This document shows, piece by piece, positions 56,072-64,000 of a stretch of DNA of 64,000 nucleotides. Below the pieces are notes generated by a model. The model saw only the letters and a program-made list of their open reading frames with translations. It made no database searches and was not told the DNA's origin. A program made the translations under genes and the position numbers. Position 1 is the first letter of the stretch, and every line of letters begins with the position of its first letter. This DNA is from an uncultured Thiohalocapsa sp. (lineage in GTDB: Bacteria > Pseudomonadota > Gammaproteobacteria > Chromatiales > Chromatiaceae), in NCBI RefSeq assembly GCF_913063425.1, contig NZ_CAJXYK010000004.1:120370-184369 (forward strand), given 5' to 3'.

Positions 56072-56695
56072 ATGGCCGATTACCTCGACATCCACCCGCG
56101 CAATCCGCAGCCGCGGCGCATCGCCCGGGCGGCGGAGGTGCTGGGTGCCGGCGGCGTCATCGTCTACCCGACGGATTCCTGCTACGCGCTCGGCTGCCGC
56201 ATCGGCGAGAAGTCCGCGCTGGATCGCATCCGCATGATCCGCCGCGTGGACGACAAGCACCATTTCACGCTGGTGTGTCGGGATCTGTCCGAGATCGCCA
56301 CCTATGCGCGCATCGACAATGTTGCCTACCGCCTACTCAAAACGTTGACGCCGGGGCCCTACACCTTCATCGTGCAGGCCACGAAGCAGGTGCCGCGGCG
56401 CCTGCTGCACCCGAAGCGGCGGGCCATCGGCATCCGGGTGCCGGATACACCCATCGTGCGTGACTTGCTTGCGGCGCTGGATCAGCCCATTCTCAGTACC
56501 ACACTGATCCTGCCCGATGCAGACGAGCCGCTGGCCGACATGTATGACATCCGCGATCACATGGACCACTGTGTGGACCTCATCATCGACGGCGGCTCCT
56601 GCGGCACCGAGCCGACGACCGTGGTGGACATGACCCGCGACCCGCCCGCCGTGCTGCGCCACGGCCGGGGCGATGCATCGCTGTTCGGCGGCTGA
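56072..56695 (+). CDS. yciO: YciO family (Sua5/YrdC-like) protein
   Basis: 207 residues. The YrdC fold is clear in 'GGVIVYPTDSCYALGCRIGEKSALDRIRMIRRVDDKHHFTLVCRDLSEIATYA' and 'TPGPYTFIVQATKQVPRRLL', with the ATP/threonine site 'KRRAIGIRVPD'. YciO is a paralogue of threonylcarbamoyl-AMP synthase TsaC. Whether it makes TC-AMP in vivo is uncertain, because a separate tsaC usually exists. It lies between rnm and a site-2 protease gene. Confidence 0.93.
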   Translation: MADYLDIHPRNPQPRRIARAAEVLGAGGVIVYPTDSCYALGCRIGEKSALDRIRMIRRVDDKHHFTLVCRDLSEIATYARIDNVAYRLLKTLTPGPYTFIVQATKQVPRRLLHPKRRAIGIRVPDTPIVRDLLAALDQPILSTTLILPDADEPLADMYDIRDHMDHCVDLIIDGGSCGTEPTTVVDMTRDPPAVLRHGRGDASLFGG

Positions 56696-56753
56696 TGCCC
56701 CTGTCCGCAAACGCCTTGATGACAACCCCACGCGTGCTGCGGCACGCGCCGCT

Positions 56754-57473
56754 ATGACACAACTGCTGCAAACCCTGCTGCTGCTCCTGCTCATCGCCCC
56801 GCCCGTGCTGCTCGCCATCACGGTGCACGAGGCCGCCCACGGCTGGGTGGCCAACCGCCGTGGCGACCCGACCGCATTCCTGATGGGCCGGGTGACCTTC
56901 AACCCCCTCAAGCACATCGACCCGGTGGGCACGGTGCTGGTGCCGGCGGCCATCTTTTTGACGTCCAAGACCCTGGTGGGGGTGCCCTTCCTGTTCGGCT
57001 GGGCCAAGCCGGTGCCGGTGGACTGGCGCCGCCTGAACGACCCGCGCTGGGACATGGCGCTGGTGGCCGCTGCCGGGCCCGGCGTCAATCTCATCATGGC
57101 CTTCGCCTGGGGACTCGCCATCAAGCTGATGGCGTTGGTGATCATGGTCGTGCCGGTGCCCACCTGGCTGCTTCAGCTATTCGTCGAGATGTGCGTGGTG
57201 GGCATCGTCATCAATCTGGTGCTGATGGCGCTCAACCTCTTCCCGTTGCTGCCGCTGGATGGGGGCCGTATCCTGAACGCCCTGCTGCCGCCACGGCTGG
57301 CGGCAGGCTTCTCGCGCCTGGAGCCCTATGGCATCTTCATTCTGCTGCTGCTGCTGTTCCTGCCCAATGGCAATCCGCCGGGCCTGCTCGGCGCCGCCCT
57401 GCGGCCGGTGGTGAGCGGTGTGCTGACGGCGATGCCGGCACAGGCCCTGGTGCGCGACCGTTTCCCCATTTGA
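56754..57473 (+). CDS. Site-2 protease family membrane metalloprotease (Rip-type)
   Basis: 239 residues from MTQLLQTLLLLLLIAPP. The zinc motif HEAAHG is in the first helix region ('ITVHEAAHGWVANRRGDPT'). The third ligand is in 'LNLFPLLPLDGGRIL', the NPDG-like element with DGG. 'AKPVPVDWRRLNDPRWDMALVAAAGPGVNLIMA' is typical of the FwdE/YwhC-like Rip subgroup without PDZ or CBS domain. Intramembrane proteolysis substrate unknown. This gene commonly lies between yciO and trpS in gammaproteobacteria, as here. Confidence 0.93.
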   Translation: MTQLLQTLLLLLLIAPPVLLAITVHEAAHGWVANRRGDPTAFLMGRVTFNPLKHIDPVGTVLVPAAIFLTSKTLVGVPFLFGWAKPVPVDWRRLNDPRWDMALVAAAGPGVNLIMAFAWGLAIKLMALVIMVVPVPTWLLQLFVEMCVVGIVINLVLMALNLFPLLPLDGGRILNALLPPRLAAGFSRLEPYGIFILLLLLFLPNGNPPGLLGAALRPVVSGVLTAMPAQALVRDRFPI

Positions 57474-57522
57474 CGCGTCGTCCTGTCACAACGGCGGCGC
57501 GCCGGCGACAAGGCCCTCATCC

Positions 57523-58740
57523 GTGACCCCCGTATCCCCTCAGAATACCCGCGTCCTCTCCGGCATGCGGCCCACCGGGCGCCTGCACCTCGGCCACTAC
57601 CACGGTGTGCTCAAGAACTGGGTCGAGCTCCAGCACGAGCTCGAATGCTTCTTCTTCGTCGCCGACTGGCATGCGCTCACCACGGACTACGAGGACCCGT
57701 CGGGTATCCCGCAGGCGAGCTGGGACATGGTCATCGACTGGCTCGCCGCCGGCGTCAGTGCCGGCTCCTCCACCCTGTTCATCCAGTCGCGGGTGCCGGA
57801 GCACGCGGAGCTGCACCTGCTCCTGTCCATGATCACGCCGCTCGGCTGGCTGGAGCGGGTGCCGAGCTACAAAGACCAGCAGGAGAAACTGAAGGAGAAG
57901 GACCTGGCCACCTACGGCTTCCTCGGGTATCCGCTTCTGCAAAGCGCGGACATCCTCATCTACAAGGCAGGTCAGGTGCCCGTGGGCGAGGACCAGGTGG
58001 CGCATGTGGAGATGACCCGCGAGATCGCCCGGCGCTTCAACCACATCTACGGCCGCGAGCCGGACTTCGAAGAGAAGGCCGAGCAGGCCAAGCGCAAGAT
58101 GGGCAAGAAAAACGCCAAGATGTTCGATCAGTTGCGCCGCAGCTGGACCGAGCAGGGCGATCAGCAGGCGCTCGAGAAGGCCCGCGCGCTGTTGGAGACC
58201 CAGGCCAACATCACCGTCGGTGATCGTGAGCGGCTGTTCGGCTACCTGGAAGGCGGTGGGCGCGTGATCCTGCCGGAGCCGCAGCCGCTGCTGACCCGCG
58301 CCGCGAAGATGCCCGGACTGGACGGGCAGAAGATGTCGAAGTCCTACGGCAACACCATCGCGCTGCGGGACGACCCGGACGAAGTGGCGCAGAAGCTCCG
58401 CACCATGCCCACGGACCCGGCCCGCGTGCGCCGCACCGATCCCGGCAACCCGGATGTCTGCCCGGTGTGGCAGTTCCACGAGGTGTACTCGGACGCGGGC
58501 ATCAAGCAGTGGGTACAGGCCGGCTGCCGCACCGCCGACATCGGCTGCATCGAGTGCAAACAGCCCGTCATCGATGCCGTGCGCGCCGAGCTGACGCCCA
58601 TCCAGCAGCGCGCCGCGGAGCTGGAAGCCCAGCCCGATACGGTGCGCAGCTTCATCAACGAGGGCTGCGAGCGCGCCCGCGACGTGGCCCGGGAGACCAT
58701 GGACGAGGTCCGCCACGCCATGTCGCTGGTGCAGGGCTGA
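57523..58740 (+). CDS. trpS: Tryptophanyl-tRNA synthetase
   Basis: 405 residues with a GTG start, longer than E. coli TrpRS (334) but like the long form of many proteobacteria. The class I signatures are 'HLGHYHG' (HIGH) and 'KMSKS'. 'SGMRPTGRLHLGH', 'FFFVADWHALTT' and 'LGYPLLQSADILIYKAGQVPVGEDQVAHVEMTREIARRFN' are diagnostic. The extra length is spread over a middle lysine-rich insertion (EQAKRKMGKKNAKMFD) and the C-terminal region. First gene of trpS-scpA-scpB-rluB. Confidence 0.97.
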   Translation: MTPVSPQNTRVLSGMRPTGRLHLGHYHGVLKNWVELQHELECFFFVADWHALTTDYEDPSGIPQASWDMVIDWLAAGVSAGSSTLFIQSRVPEHAELHLLLSMITPLGWLERVPSYKDQQEKLKEKDLATYGFLGYPLLQSADILIYKAGQVPVGEDQVAHVEMTREIARRFNHIYGREPDFEEKAEQAKRKMGKKNAKMFDQLRRSWTEQGDQQALEKARALLETQANITVGDRERLFGYLEGGGRVILPEPQPLLTRAAKMPGLDGQKMSKSYGNTIALRDDPDEVAQKLRTMPTDPARVRRTDPGNPDVCPVWQFHEVYSDAGIKQWVQAGCRTADIGCIECKQPVIDAVRAELTPIQQRAAELEAQPDTVRSFINEGCERARDVARETMDEVRHAMSLVQG

Positions 58741-58745
58741 CGGAT

Positions 58746-59600
58746 TTGAGCACCCCCGAGCAATCGGAGGCCGAGGCCGCCCCCGCGGTGCCGGACGCCG
58801 CCGGCGCGCCGGACATGGATGCGGCACCGCTGGCCATCGTCCGTGGCGCCCCGCTGCTCAAGCTGCCGGAGGACCTGTACATCCCGCCGGATGCGCTGGA
58901 GGTCTTTCTGGACGCCTTCGAGGGACCGCTGGACCTGCTCCTGTATCTGATCCGCAGGCAGAACCTGGATATCCTGGACATCCCCATCGCCCAGATCACC
59001 AGCCAGTACATGGAGTACGTGGAGCTCATGAAGGAGCTGCGCCTGGAGCTGGCGGCGGAGTACCTGGTGATGGCCGCCATGCTCTGCGAGATCAAATCCC
59101 GCATGCTGCTGCCGCGCCCGGAGACCAGCGAAGAAGAGCATGCCGACCCCCGTGCCGAGCTGGTGCGCCGGCTGATGGAGTACGAGCGCTTCAAGCAGGC
59201 GGCGCAGGACCTGGACGGCCTGCCGCGGGAGGGCCGCGACAACTTCCCGGTGGCCGCCGAGGTGTCCTCGGAGCACATCCGCCGCATCCCGCCGACGGTG
59301 GAGCTGGGCGAGGTGCTGGCGGCGCTGCGGGATGTGATGCGCCGGGCGGACCTGTTCACCAGCCACCGTGTGGAGCGTGAGTCCCTGTCGCTGCGCGAGC
59401 GCATGTCCCGGGTGCTGGCGCTGGTGCAGCACGGCGGCTTCTTGCCCTTCGAGGCCCTGTTCGACGTCACCGAGGGCCGCGCCGGCGTGGTGGTGAGCTT
59501 CCTCGCCATCCTGGAGCTGGTGAAGGCGGCGACGCTGGAGCTGGTGCAGGCCGAGGCCTATGCCCCCATCCACGTGCGCCTGCGGAGCGGCGAGGCATGA
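58746..59600 (+). CDS. scpA: Segregation and condensation protein A
   Basis: 284 residues if the TTG at 58746 is used, five bases after trpS; an in-frame ATG at 58815 (MDAAPLAIV) would give 261. The kleisin core starts at 'LEVFLDAFEGPLDLLLYLIRRQNLDILDIPIAQITSQYMEYV' and continues through 'EYLVMAAMLCEIKSRMLLPRP'. The C-terminal winged helix is 'LSLRERMSRVLALVQHGGFLPFEALFDVTEGRAGVVVSFLAILELVKAATLELVQ'. ScpA bridges the heads of SMC with ScpB. The stop overlaps scpB by four bases. Confidence 0.95.
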   Translation: MSTPEQSEAEAAPAVPDAAGAPDMDAAPLAIVRGAPLLKLPEDLYIPPDALEVFLDAFEGPLDLLLYLIRRQNLDILDIPIAQITSQYMEYVELMKELRLELAAEYLVMAAMLCEIKSRMLLPRPETSEEEHADPRAELVRRLMEYERFKQAAQDLDGLPREGRDNFPVAAEVSSEHIRRIPPTVELGEVLAALRDVMRRADLFTSHRVERESLSLRERMSRVLALVQHGGFLPFEALFDVTEGRAGVVVSFLAILELVKAATLELVQAEAYAPIHVRLRSGEA

Positions 59601-60436
59601 GCGGCGGCGATTGGGAGCAGCCGGATACCGGCGACACGGCCATCGAGGGCGCCGACGTCACTCCCATCAACGCCCTCTCGCTCGCCACGCCACCCGTGAA
59701 GCAGGTGGTGGAAGGGGCGCTCATGGCCGCCGGCGGGCCGCTCACCCTGGACCAGATCCTGGGCCTGTATCCGGAGGAGCGCCGCCCCGCCCGCGACGAG
59801 ATCCGCGCCGCCGTGGCCGATCTCACCGCGGAGTACCAGGAGCGGGGCATCGAGCTGGTGGAAGTCGCCGGCGGCTGGCGCATCCAGGTGCGCCGGGCCG
59901 TGGCGCCCTGGGTGGCGCGGCTGTGGGAGGAGAAGCCCGCGCGCTACTCCCGGGCCCTGCTCGAGACCCTGGCGCTCATCGCCTACCGTCAGCCCATCAC
60001 CCGCGGCGAGATCGAAGACATCCGCGGCGTCGCCGTGAGCACCCAGATCGTCAAGACCCTGACGGAGCGGGAGTGGATTCGCGTCGTCGGCCACCGCGAC
60101 GTGCCCGGCCGCCCCGCGCTCTACGCCACCACCCGCAGGTTCCTGGACTACTTCGGCCTGCGCTCCCTGAATGATCTGCCGCCGCTCGCCGAGCTGCGCG
60201 ACCCCGCCTTCTTCGACGAGCAGCTGAAGGCCGCCGGCGACGCCGCCATGGACGCGGCGGCGCAGGCGGCCGATGCGCTCGCCGCCGGCGTGCAGGCGAC
60301 GGTGCCCACCGCCGCGGTGGACGACGCGTCCGCCGAGCCGCTGGCGACGATCCCGCCCGAGGGCGGTGCCGAGCAGGAGTCAGCGGCGCCGCGCGACCCC
60401 GACCGACCGGAGTCCGATCATGAGCGGCCCGACTAG
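59597..60436 (+). CDS. scpB: Segregation and condensation protein B
   Basis: 279 residues. Core winged-helix pair: 'KQVVEGALMAAGGPLTLDQILGLYP', 'GIELVEVAGGWRIQVRRAVAPWVARLWEEKPARYSRALLETLALIAYRQPITRGEIEDIRGVAVSTQIVKTLTEREWIRVVGHRDVPGRPALYATTRRFLDYFGL'. About 80 C-terminal residues are an Ala/Pro/Glu-rich tail with no fold. It starts within the scpA stop (ATGA) and overlaps rluB by 17 bases, so dosage of the condensin subunits is translationally coupled. Confidence 0.97.
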   Translation: MSGGDWEQPDTGDTAIEGADVTPINALSLATPPVKQVVEGALMAAGGPLTLDQILGLYPEERRPARDEIRAAVADLTAEYQERGIELVEVAGGWRIQVRRAVAPWVARLWEEKPARYSRALLETLALIAYRQPITRGEIEDIRGVAVSTQIVKTLTEREWIRVVGHRDVPGRPALYATTRRFLDYFGLRSLNDLPPLAELRDPAFFDEQLKAAGDAAMDAAAQAADALAAGVQATVPTAAVDDASAEPLATIPPEGGAEQESAAPRDPDRPESDHERPD

Positions 60437-61445
60437 ACGGCGCCCGCCGCGGCCCAAAGCACCGAGCGGTCAGCGCAGTGACCATGCTCGCGGCGGCGAA
60501 GCCGGGCGTACCGGCGGCGATGCGGACGGCGCAGACCGGCGCCCGGCGCGTCTGCGCACCAAGCGCGCACCCGGCGGGTCCAAGGGCGTGCGGCAGAGCC
60601 TGCCGCAACGCCTGTCTGGCCCGCGCGCCCAGGCACCGGCGGACGCGGCCGTGCGCCTGCAAAAGGTCCTCGCCGAGGCCGGGCTCGGCTCCCGCCGCAC
60701 GCTTGAGGGCTGGATTGCCGACGGCCGCGTGCGCGTCAACGGCCAGCTTGCCAAGCTCGGCGACCGGGTGCTGCCCACCGACCGCATCAGTGTCGACGGC
60801 GAGGCGCTGAAGCGCCGCCCCCCGCGTAAGGCCCGGGTGCGGGTGCTCGCCTACCACAAGCCCGAGGGCGAGGTGGTGACCCGCCGCGACCCGGAAGGCC
60901 GGCCGACCATCTTCCGCCGGCTGCCCGGCATCCGCGACGGGCGCTGGATCACCGTCGGCCGCCTCGACCTCAACACCGCGGGCCTGCTGCTGGTGACCAA
61001 CGACGGCGAGCTCGCCAACCGGCTGATGCACCCATCCCGGCAGGTGGAGCGCGAGTATGCCGTGCGCATCCACGGCGACATCCCCGACGGCGCCCTGGAG
61101 CAGCTGGTGCAGGGCGTGCAGCTGGACGACGGCCCCGCGCGCTTCGAGGAGATCGTCGAATCCGGTGGCAGCGGCGCCAACCGCTGGTTCCACGTGCTGC
61201 TGGTGGAGGGCCGCAACCGCGAGGTGCGCCGGCTGTGGGAGGCCGTTGGCTGCGAGGTGAGCCGCCTGAAGCGCGTGCGCTTCGGCAACATCATCCTCGG
61301 CGCCCGGCCGCTGCCGGGGCAGTGGCGGGAGCTGACCGACGAGGAGCTGGACGAGCTGCTCGCCATCGCCGGGCTGCCGGCCCAACGCGGCGTCACCCGC
61401 CGGCCCGGCCCGCGGCCATCGAAGTCGACCCGGCAACGAAACTGA
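60420..61445 (+). CDS. rluB: 23S rRNA pseudouridine(2605) synthase
   Basis: 341 residues from MSGPTRRRPPRP. A ~75-residue Arg/Ala/Gly-rich N-terminal extension precedes the S4 domain ('VRLQKVLAEAGLGSRRTLEGWIADGRVRVNGQLAKLGDRV'). The catalytic domain has the nucleophilic Asp in 'VGRLDLNTAGLLLVTNDGELANRLMHP', plus 'REYAVRI' and 'LVEGRNREVRRLWEAVGCEVSRLKRVRFGNIIL'. RluB modifies U2605 of 23S rRNA. The scpB-rluB linkage is conserved widely. The basic extension is typical of high-GC members. Confidence 0.95.
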   Translation: MSGPTRRRPPRPKAPSGQRSDHARGGEAGRTGGDADGADRRPARLRTKRAPGGSKGVRQSLPQRLSGPRAQAPADAAVRLQKVLAEAGLGSRRTLEGWIADGRVRVNGQLAKLGDRVLPTDRISVDGEALKRRPPRKARVRVLAYHKPEGEVVTRRDPEGRPTIFRRLPGIRDGRWITVGRLDLNTAGLLLVTNDGELANRLMHPSRQVEREYAVRIHGDIPDGALEQLVQGVQLDDGPARFEEIVESGGSGANRWFHVLLVEGRNREVRRLWEAVGCEVSRLKRVRFGNIILGARPLPGQWRELTDEELDELLAIAGLPAQRGVTRRPGPRPSKSTRQRN

Positions 61446-61523
61446 CCGTCACCCGGCGTGGTGGTTGACGGCGGGCATTGTCCGGTTGCGATGAAAAATC
61501 GATGCCTGATGAGCTTTGCGCGC

Positions 61524-61973
61524 TCAGCGCTGCGCCGCCCGAGCGGTCTCTGCCGCGGGCCCCATCCCCAACCGCAGCCCGATCCAGCAGCCGATGCTCG
61601 CCACCACGGCGGACAGCAGCACCCCCCAGGCGGTGTCCGCGAACACCATGGCCAGCGGCCAGGCCGGCAGCGTGGCGCGGTTGGTGAGCTCGTAGGTCAT
61701 GTAGGTGAAGAATCCGAACAGCCCGCCGTTCAGCGCCGCGTCGGCGATGCGCCCGGACGCGAGCCCCGGCCGCACCCCGAAGTACTGGATGCCGCCGATG
61801 AACAGCAGATAGAAGGTCACCGCCGCCGCCCAGTCCACCTGCGGTGCCAGCAGATGACCGATCTGCGCCTGGTAGAAATCCACGGCGATGACACCGAGCC
61901 AGAGCAGGTCTACGGCGAAGAAGACGGGGACGAGGGCAAGATAGAGCTTCAGGTGTCGGAGTCGCTCGGGCAT
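61524..61973 (-). CDS. DUF2177 family membrane protein
   Basis: 149 residues from MPERLRHLKLYLALVPVFFAVDLLWLGVIAVDFYQAQIGHLL; the tracked ORF adds 70 residues without homology. Four hydrophobic helices are visible, and 'VFFAVDLLWLG', 'NGGLFGFFTYMTYELTNRATL' and 'DTAWGVLLSAVVASIG' are the DUF2177 pattern. An inner-membrane protein of unknown function. It is convergent with rluB and divergent from the TsoY-like gene; the 5' side of the gene faces a 273-base spacer. Confidence 0.9.
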   Translation of the reverse strand: MPERLRHLKLYLALVPVFFAVDLLWLGVIAVDFYQAQIGHLLAPQVDWAAAVTFYLLFIGGIQYFGVRPGLASGRIADAALNGGLFGFFTYMTYELTNRATLPAWPLAMVFADTAWGVLLSAVVASIGCWIGLRLGMGPAAETARAAQR

Positions 61974-62169
61974 GGCTTTGGGCTCGCTGGCGGATCGGAA
62001 AAGAGGCCGATGATAACCCCGGCGCGACGGGTCGTTGGCCGCGCCTGGAGCCCGTGGCGACCCAATCACGTCCCCGCGCGGCGCGGCAACGCCGGGGAGG
62101 CGTAACGCCGCCGGCGCGGTGTCACGAGCAGGTGACGACCCGAAACGGGCGCCAGCCCGTTTCGAGTTG

Positions 62170-62212
62170 TTGACATTTCGCAATGCAGAGTATTAGCGGA
62201 TACTAAAATACT
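62170..62212 (+). promoter_or_regulatory. Promoter-like and operator-like sequence before the TsoY-like gene
   Basis: A consensus TTGACA at 62170 and an unusually AT-rich stretch for this genome. Downstream, AGTAT-tagcgg-ATACT is an inverted repeat, with a second ATACT three bases on (62208). TAAAAT at 62204 could be a -10, but not at standard spacing from the TTGACA. The symmetry suggests a dimeric repressor or activator site. Confidence 0.45.
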
Positions 62213-62246
62213 GTCTCCAACGTCAAACCTTCGGTGGAGTCGTAGT

Positions 62247-63446
62247 GTGAAACGGATCGAGACCTCCGAGTATCACCCGCTGTACTTCCTGGCGGCGCTC
62301 GGCGCCGGCGGGCTTACGGTGACCTTCTTCCTGTACTTCCTGTTCCTGGTGCCGCACCCGGGCACGCCCCTGGTGACGGCGGACGATCTGCTGGCGCTCT
62401 GGGCCAGAGGGCCTGAGTGGCTGCGACCGCTGCTGCTGCTCGGTGTCGGTGGGCTCCTGGCTATGGCGGTGCTGCATCTGCGCCTGCTGGTGTGGAATCT
62501 TGCCCATTACCGGCGTTGGCGGCGCAGCGAGGCGTTTCAGCGTCTGCGCGCTGGCAACAAGGACGTGGCGCTGATGGCGCTGCCGCTGACGCTCACCATG
62601 ACCATCAATGTGCTGTTCGTGGTGGGCTCGGTGACGGTGCCGGGGCTCTGGGACTATGCCGAGTACCTGTTCCCGGGGGTGCTGGCGGTGCTGCTGGCGC
62701 TTGGGGTCTGGGCGCTCAGGCTCTACGGTGGCTATCTGGCCCGGCTGATGATGACGGGCACCTTCGATTTCGTCGGCAATGCCAACCTGGGGCAGATGAT
62801 GCCCATCTTCGCCTTCGCGATGATCGCGGTGGCCTTCGCTGCACCCGGCGCCATGAGCCAGAGCCAGGTGGTGAATGCTGTCGGGCTCTTCTTCGCGATC
62901 TTCTTTCTGAGCCTGTCGGCGCTGCTCGGGCTCGTGAAGCTGGTGGTGGGCGTGCAGGCCATGCTGCGCCACGGCATCAGCGCCGCCGCCGCGCCGAGCC
63001 TGTGGATTCTGATCCCCATCCTGACCCTGTCCGGCATCACCCTGGTGCGGCTGATCATGGGGCTGCAGCACGGCTTCGGGCTTGCGGTGCCGAAGCCGGC
63101 GCTGTTCGTGCTGACCTCCGTGATCCTGTCGCTTCAGATCCTGTTCGGGCTTCTGGGCTACGTCGTCATGCGCCGACTCGGCTACTTCCGGGACTATGTG
63201 ATGGGCGACCTGCAGAGCCCGGGGGCCTACAGCCTGATCTGCCCGGGCGTGGCCTTCTTCGTCTTCGGCTGGTTCTGGATCATGTTCGGGCTGGTGGGCA
63301 ACGGGCTGATCACGCCGCTGACGCCGGCCTTCTTCGTGCTGCTGCTGCCGCTGATGGTCGTGCAGTGGAAGAGCCTGGAGACGCTGCTGCGGCTGAACCG
63401 CAAGCTCTTGGGTAAGACGCCTGCGGGTTGCTGCGCCGGCGGCTGA
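62247..63446 (+). CDS. Multi-pass membrane protein, TsoY-like
   Basis: 399 residues with about ten hydrophobic helices. The opening 'MKRIETSEYHPLYFLAALGAGGLTVTFFLYFLFLVPHP' and 'PLTLTMTINVLFVVGSVTVPGLWDYAEYLFP' resemble proteins annotated as the TsoY family, some of which are selenoproteins. 'SPSLWILIPILTLSGITLVRL'-like text is also shared. The name is from memory and the function is not established; the general helix layout recalls TehA/SLAC1-type channels. The C-terminus ends 'TPAGCCAGG' at a normal TGA, and reading on gives no conserved extension, so no selenocysteine is proposed. GTG/ATG start choice: GTGAAACGG at 62247 is used, with GGTGGAG upstream. Confidence 0.7.
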   Translation: MKRIETSEYHPLYFLAALGAGGLTVTFFLYFLFLVPHPGTPLVTADDLLALWARGPEWLRPLLLLGVGGLLAMAVLHLRLLVWNLAHYRRWRRSEAFQRLRAGNKDVALMALPLTLTMTINVLFVVGSVTVPGLWDYAEYLFPGVLAVLLALGVWALRLYGGYLARLMMTGTFDFVGNANLGQMMPIFAFAMIAVAFAAPGAMSQSQVVNAVGLFFAIFFLSLSALLGLVKLVVGVQAMLRHGISAAAAPSLWILIPILTLSGITLVRLIMGLQHGFGLAVPKPALFVLTSVILSLQILFGLLGYVVMRRLGYFRDYVMGDLQSPGAYSLICPGVAFFVFGWFWIMFGLVGNGLITPLTPAFFVLLLPLMVVQWKSLETLLRLNRKLLGKTPAGCCAGG

Positions 63447-63566
63447 AGGCCGGCGCTCGCGTCCGCCCCGCGGGGGCGGGCGCTGCCGGTCTCCCGGGCG
63501 GGCCCGGGACCATGCCCGGCGCCCGGCGGGCGCGGACCGGCGCTGCCCCTGTTCGGTCTCGGCGCG
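63447..63566. other. Spacer after the TsoY-like gene
   Basis: 120 very GC-rich bases between the TsoY-like gene and the TetR relic, which runs convergently. GGCCGGCGCTCGCGTCCGCC and similar stretches are self-complementary in places, but no clean terminator stem was found. Confidence 0.4.
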
Positions 63567-63845
63567 TTACCCGGCCGTTGCATCGCCCGGGGTCGGAAAC
63601 AGCAGCTCGACGTAGTGCCGATGCTGATGGATCTGCTCGGCCAGGAGCGCGGGGCGGGCGTCCAGGCGGGAGAGGATGACGCCGCCCTCGAAGGCGCTCA
63701 GCAGATTGTCGATCAGCTGCGCCGGGGTGATGTCGCGACGGGTGGAGGATGCCGTCCTCCACTGCTTCCACCACGACGATGGCGTGCCCTGCGAGCGCTG
63801 CGGGCGCTTCCACATGGCCGAGCTGCTCGACGCCGCCTGCGATTG
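63567..63845 (-). pseudogene. Relic of a TetR-type regulator, C-terminal part, frameshifted
   Basis: The 3' part reads 'DITPAQLIDNLLSAFEGGVILSRLDARPALLAEQIHQHRHYVELLFP', which resembles the ligand-binding C-terminal helices of TetR regulators ('..LLxAFEGGxxLSR'). Upstream, the matching text ('EQLGHVEAPAALAGHAIVVVEAVEDGILHPSR') continues in a different frame, with the switch near 63740. No helix-turn-helix N-terminus is found before the repeat at the window edge. Best explained as a truncated, frameshifted gene; the family call rests on a short segment. Confidence 0.55.
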
Positions 63846-63931
63846 ATGCTCGGCACCCAGGTGACGCTGTGGTGGCTGTTGGGAGACGCGCGCCTGCCCA
63901 GGCAATCGGCATCCCCCAGGCGCGCGCTCAG

Positions 63932-64000
63932 AGGTTGTGAAAAATCTGCCGGCCGTCGCGAGGGCGTCTCCGGGCGTGCCAGGCAAGGCGCAGGGAGCCG
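63932..64000. mobile_element. Left part of a second MITE-like repeat, cut by the window edge
   Basis: GGTTGTGAAAAATCTGCCGG leads to GTGCCAGGCAAGGCGCA, which aligns with GGTTGAACGGTCGTC ... GTGCCTGGCAAGGCACA in the 22007 element in the same order and similar spacing. The central GGAATAG palindrome would lie beyond base 64000. Confidence 0.55.

Noticed and set aside
63417-63480. Selenocysteine at the terminal TGA of the TsoY-like protein
   Set aside because: Reading through gives no conserved C-terminus and no bacterial SECIS-like hairpin was evident.

Overview
The window is about 64 kb of very GC-rich chromosomal DNA with dense, short-spaced genes. zipA, rdgC, yciB, nudB, the trpS-scpA-scpB-rluB run and an XrtA/PEP-CTERM regulatory block point to a free-living gammaproteobacterium, most plausibly near Ectothiorhodospiraceae/Chromatiales. 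That placement is inferred from gene content, not from a marker gene. I found no rRNA, tRNA, CRISPR array, prophage or intact insertion sequence. Mobile DNA is represented only by small non-coding repeats, one of which looks like a complete 239-bp MITE.

Layout, left to right. 0-6.5 kb: end of a Uma2-type protein, a short-chain dehydrogenase, then a two-gene operon of KAP-family P-loop NTPases, the most accessory-looking block. 6.5-9.9 kb: PEBP-like protein, FmdB zinc ribbon, aspS, nudB. 9.9-14.4 kb: a MacAB-like exporter (adaptor, ATPase, two different FtsX-type permeases), followed by a six-copy 44-bp palindromic repeat array. 14.8-17.2 kb: moxR-DUF58. 17.6-21.6 kb: prpB, then a DUF4914 P-loop protein paired with a kinase-like protein. 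21.6-24.4 kb: repeats, the MITE and a hybrid sensor kinase. 24.6-31 kb: a small membrane protein, corB, the three AmmeMemoRadiSam genes (amrB-amrA divergent from amrS), rdgC and a Uma2 protein.

31.4-42 kb is an exopolysaccharide region. Two nucleotide-sugar genes on the minus strand face away from an XrtA-type glycosyltransferase, prsK, prsR and prsT; no exosortase lies in the window. 42-52 kb: FGGY sugar kinase, queF, smc, zipA, ligA, a small conserved protein and an alpha-carbonic-anhydrase-like protein that has lost two zinc-binding histidines. 52-57.5 kb: a parvulin, yciI, yciB and an unknown gene on the minus strand, then the PHP phosphatase rnm, yciO and a site-2 protease. 57.5-61.4 kb: trpS-scpA-scpB-rluB, overlapping or nearly so. 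61.5-64 kb: DUF2177 protein, a multi-pass TsoY-like membrane protein with a possible operator, a frameshifted TetR relic, and the start of a second MITE-like repeat cut by the window edge.

The best candidates for undescribed biology are the KAP/KAP operon, the DUF4914/kinase-like pair, the zinc-ligand-deficient carbonic anhydrase homologue, and the repeat families.
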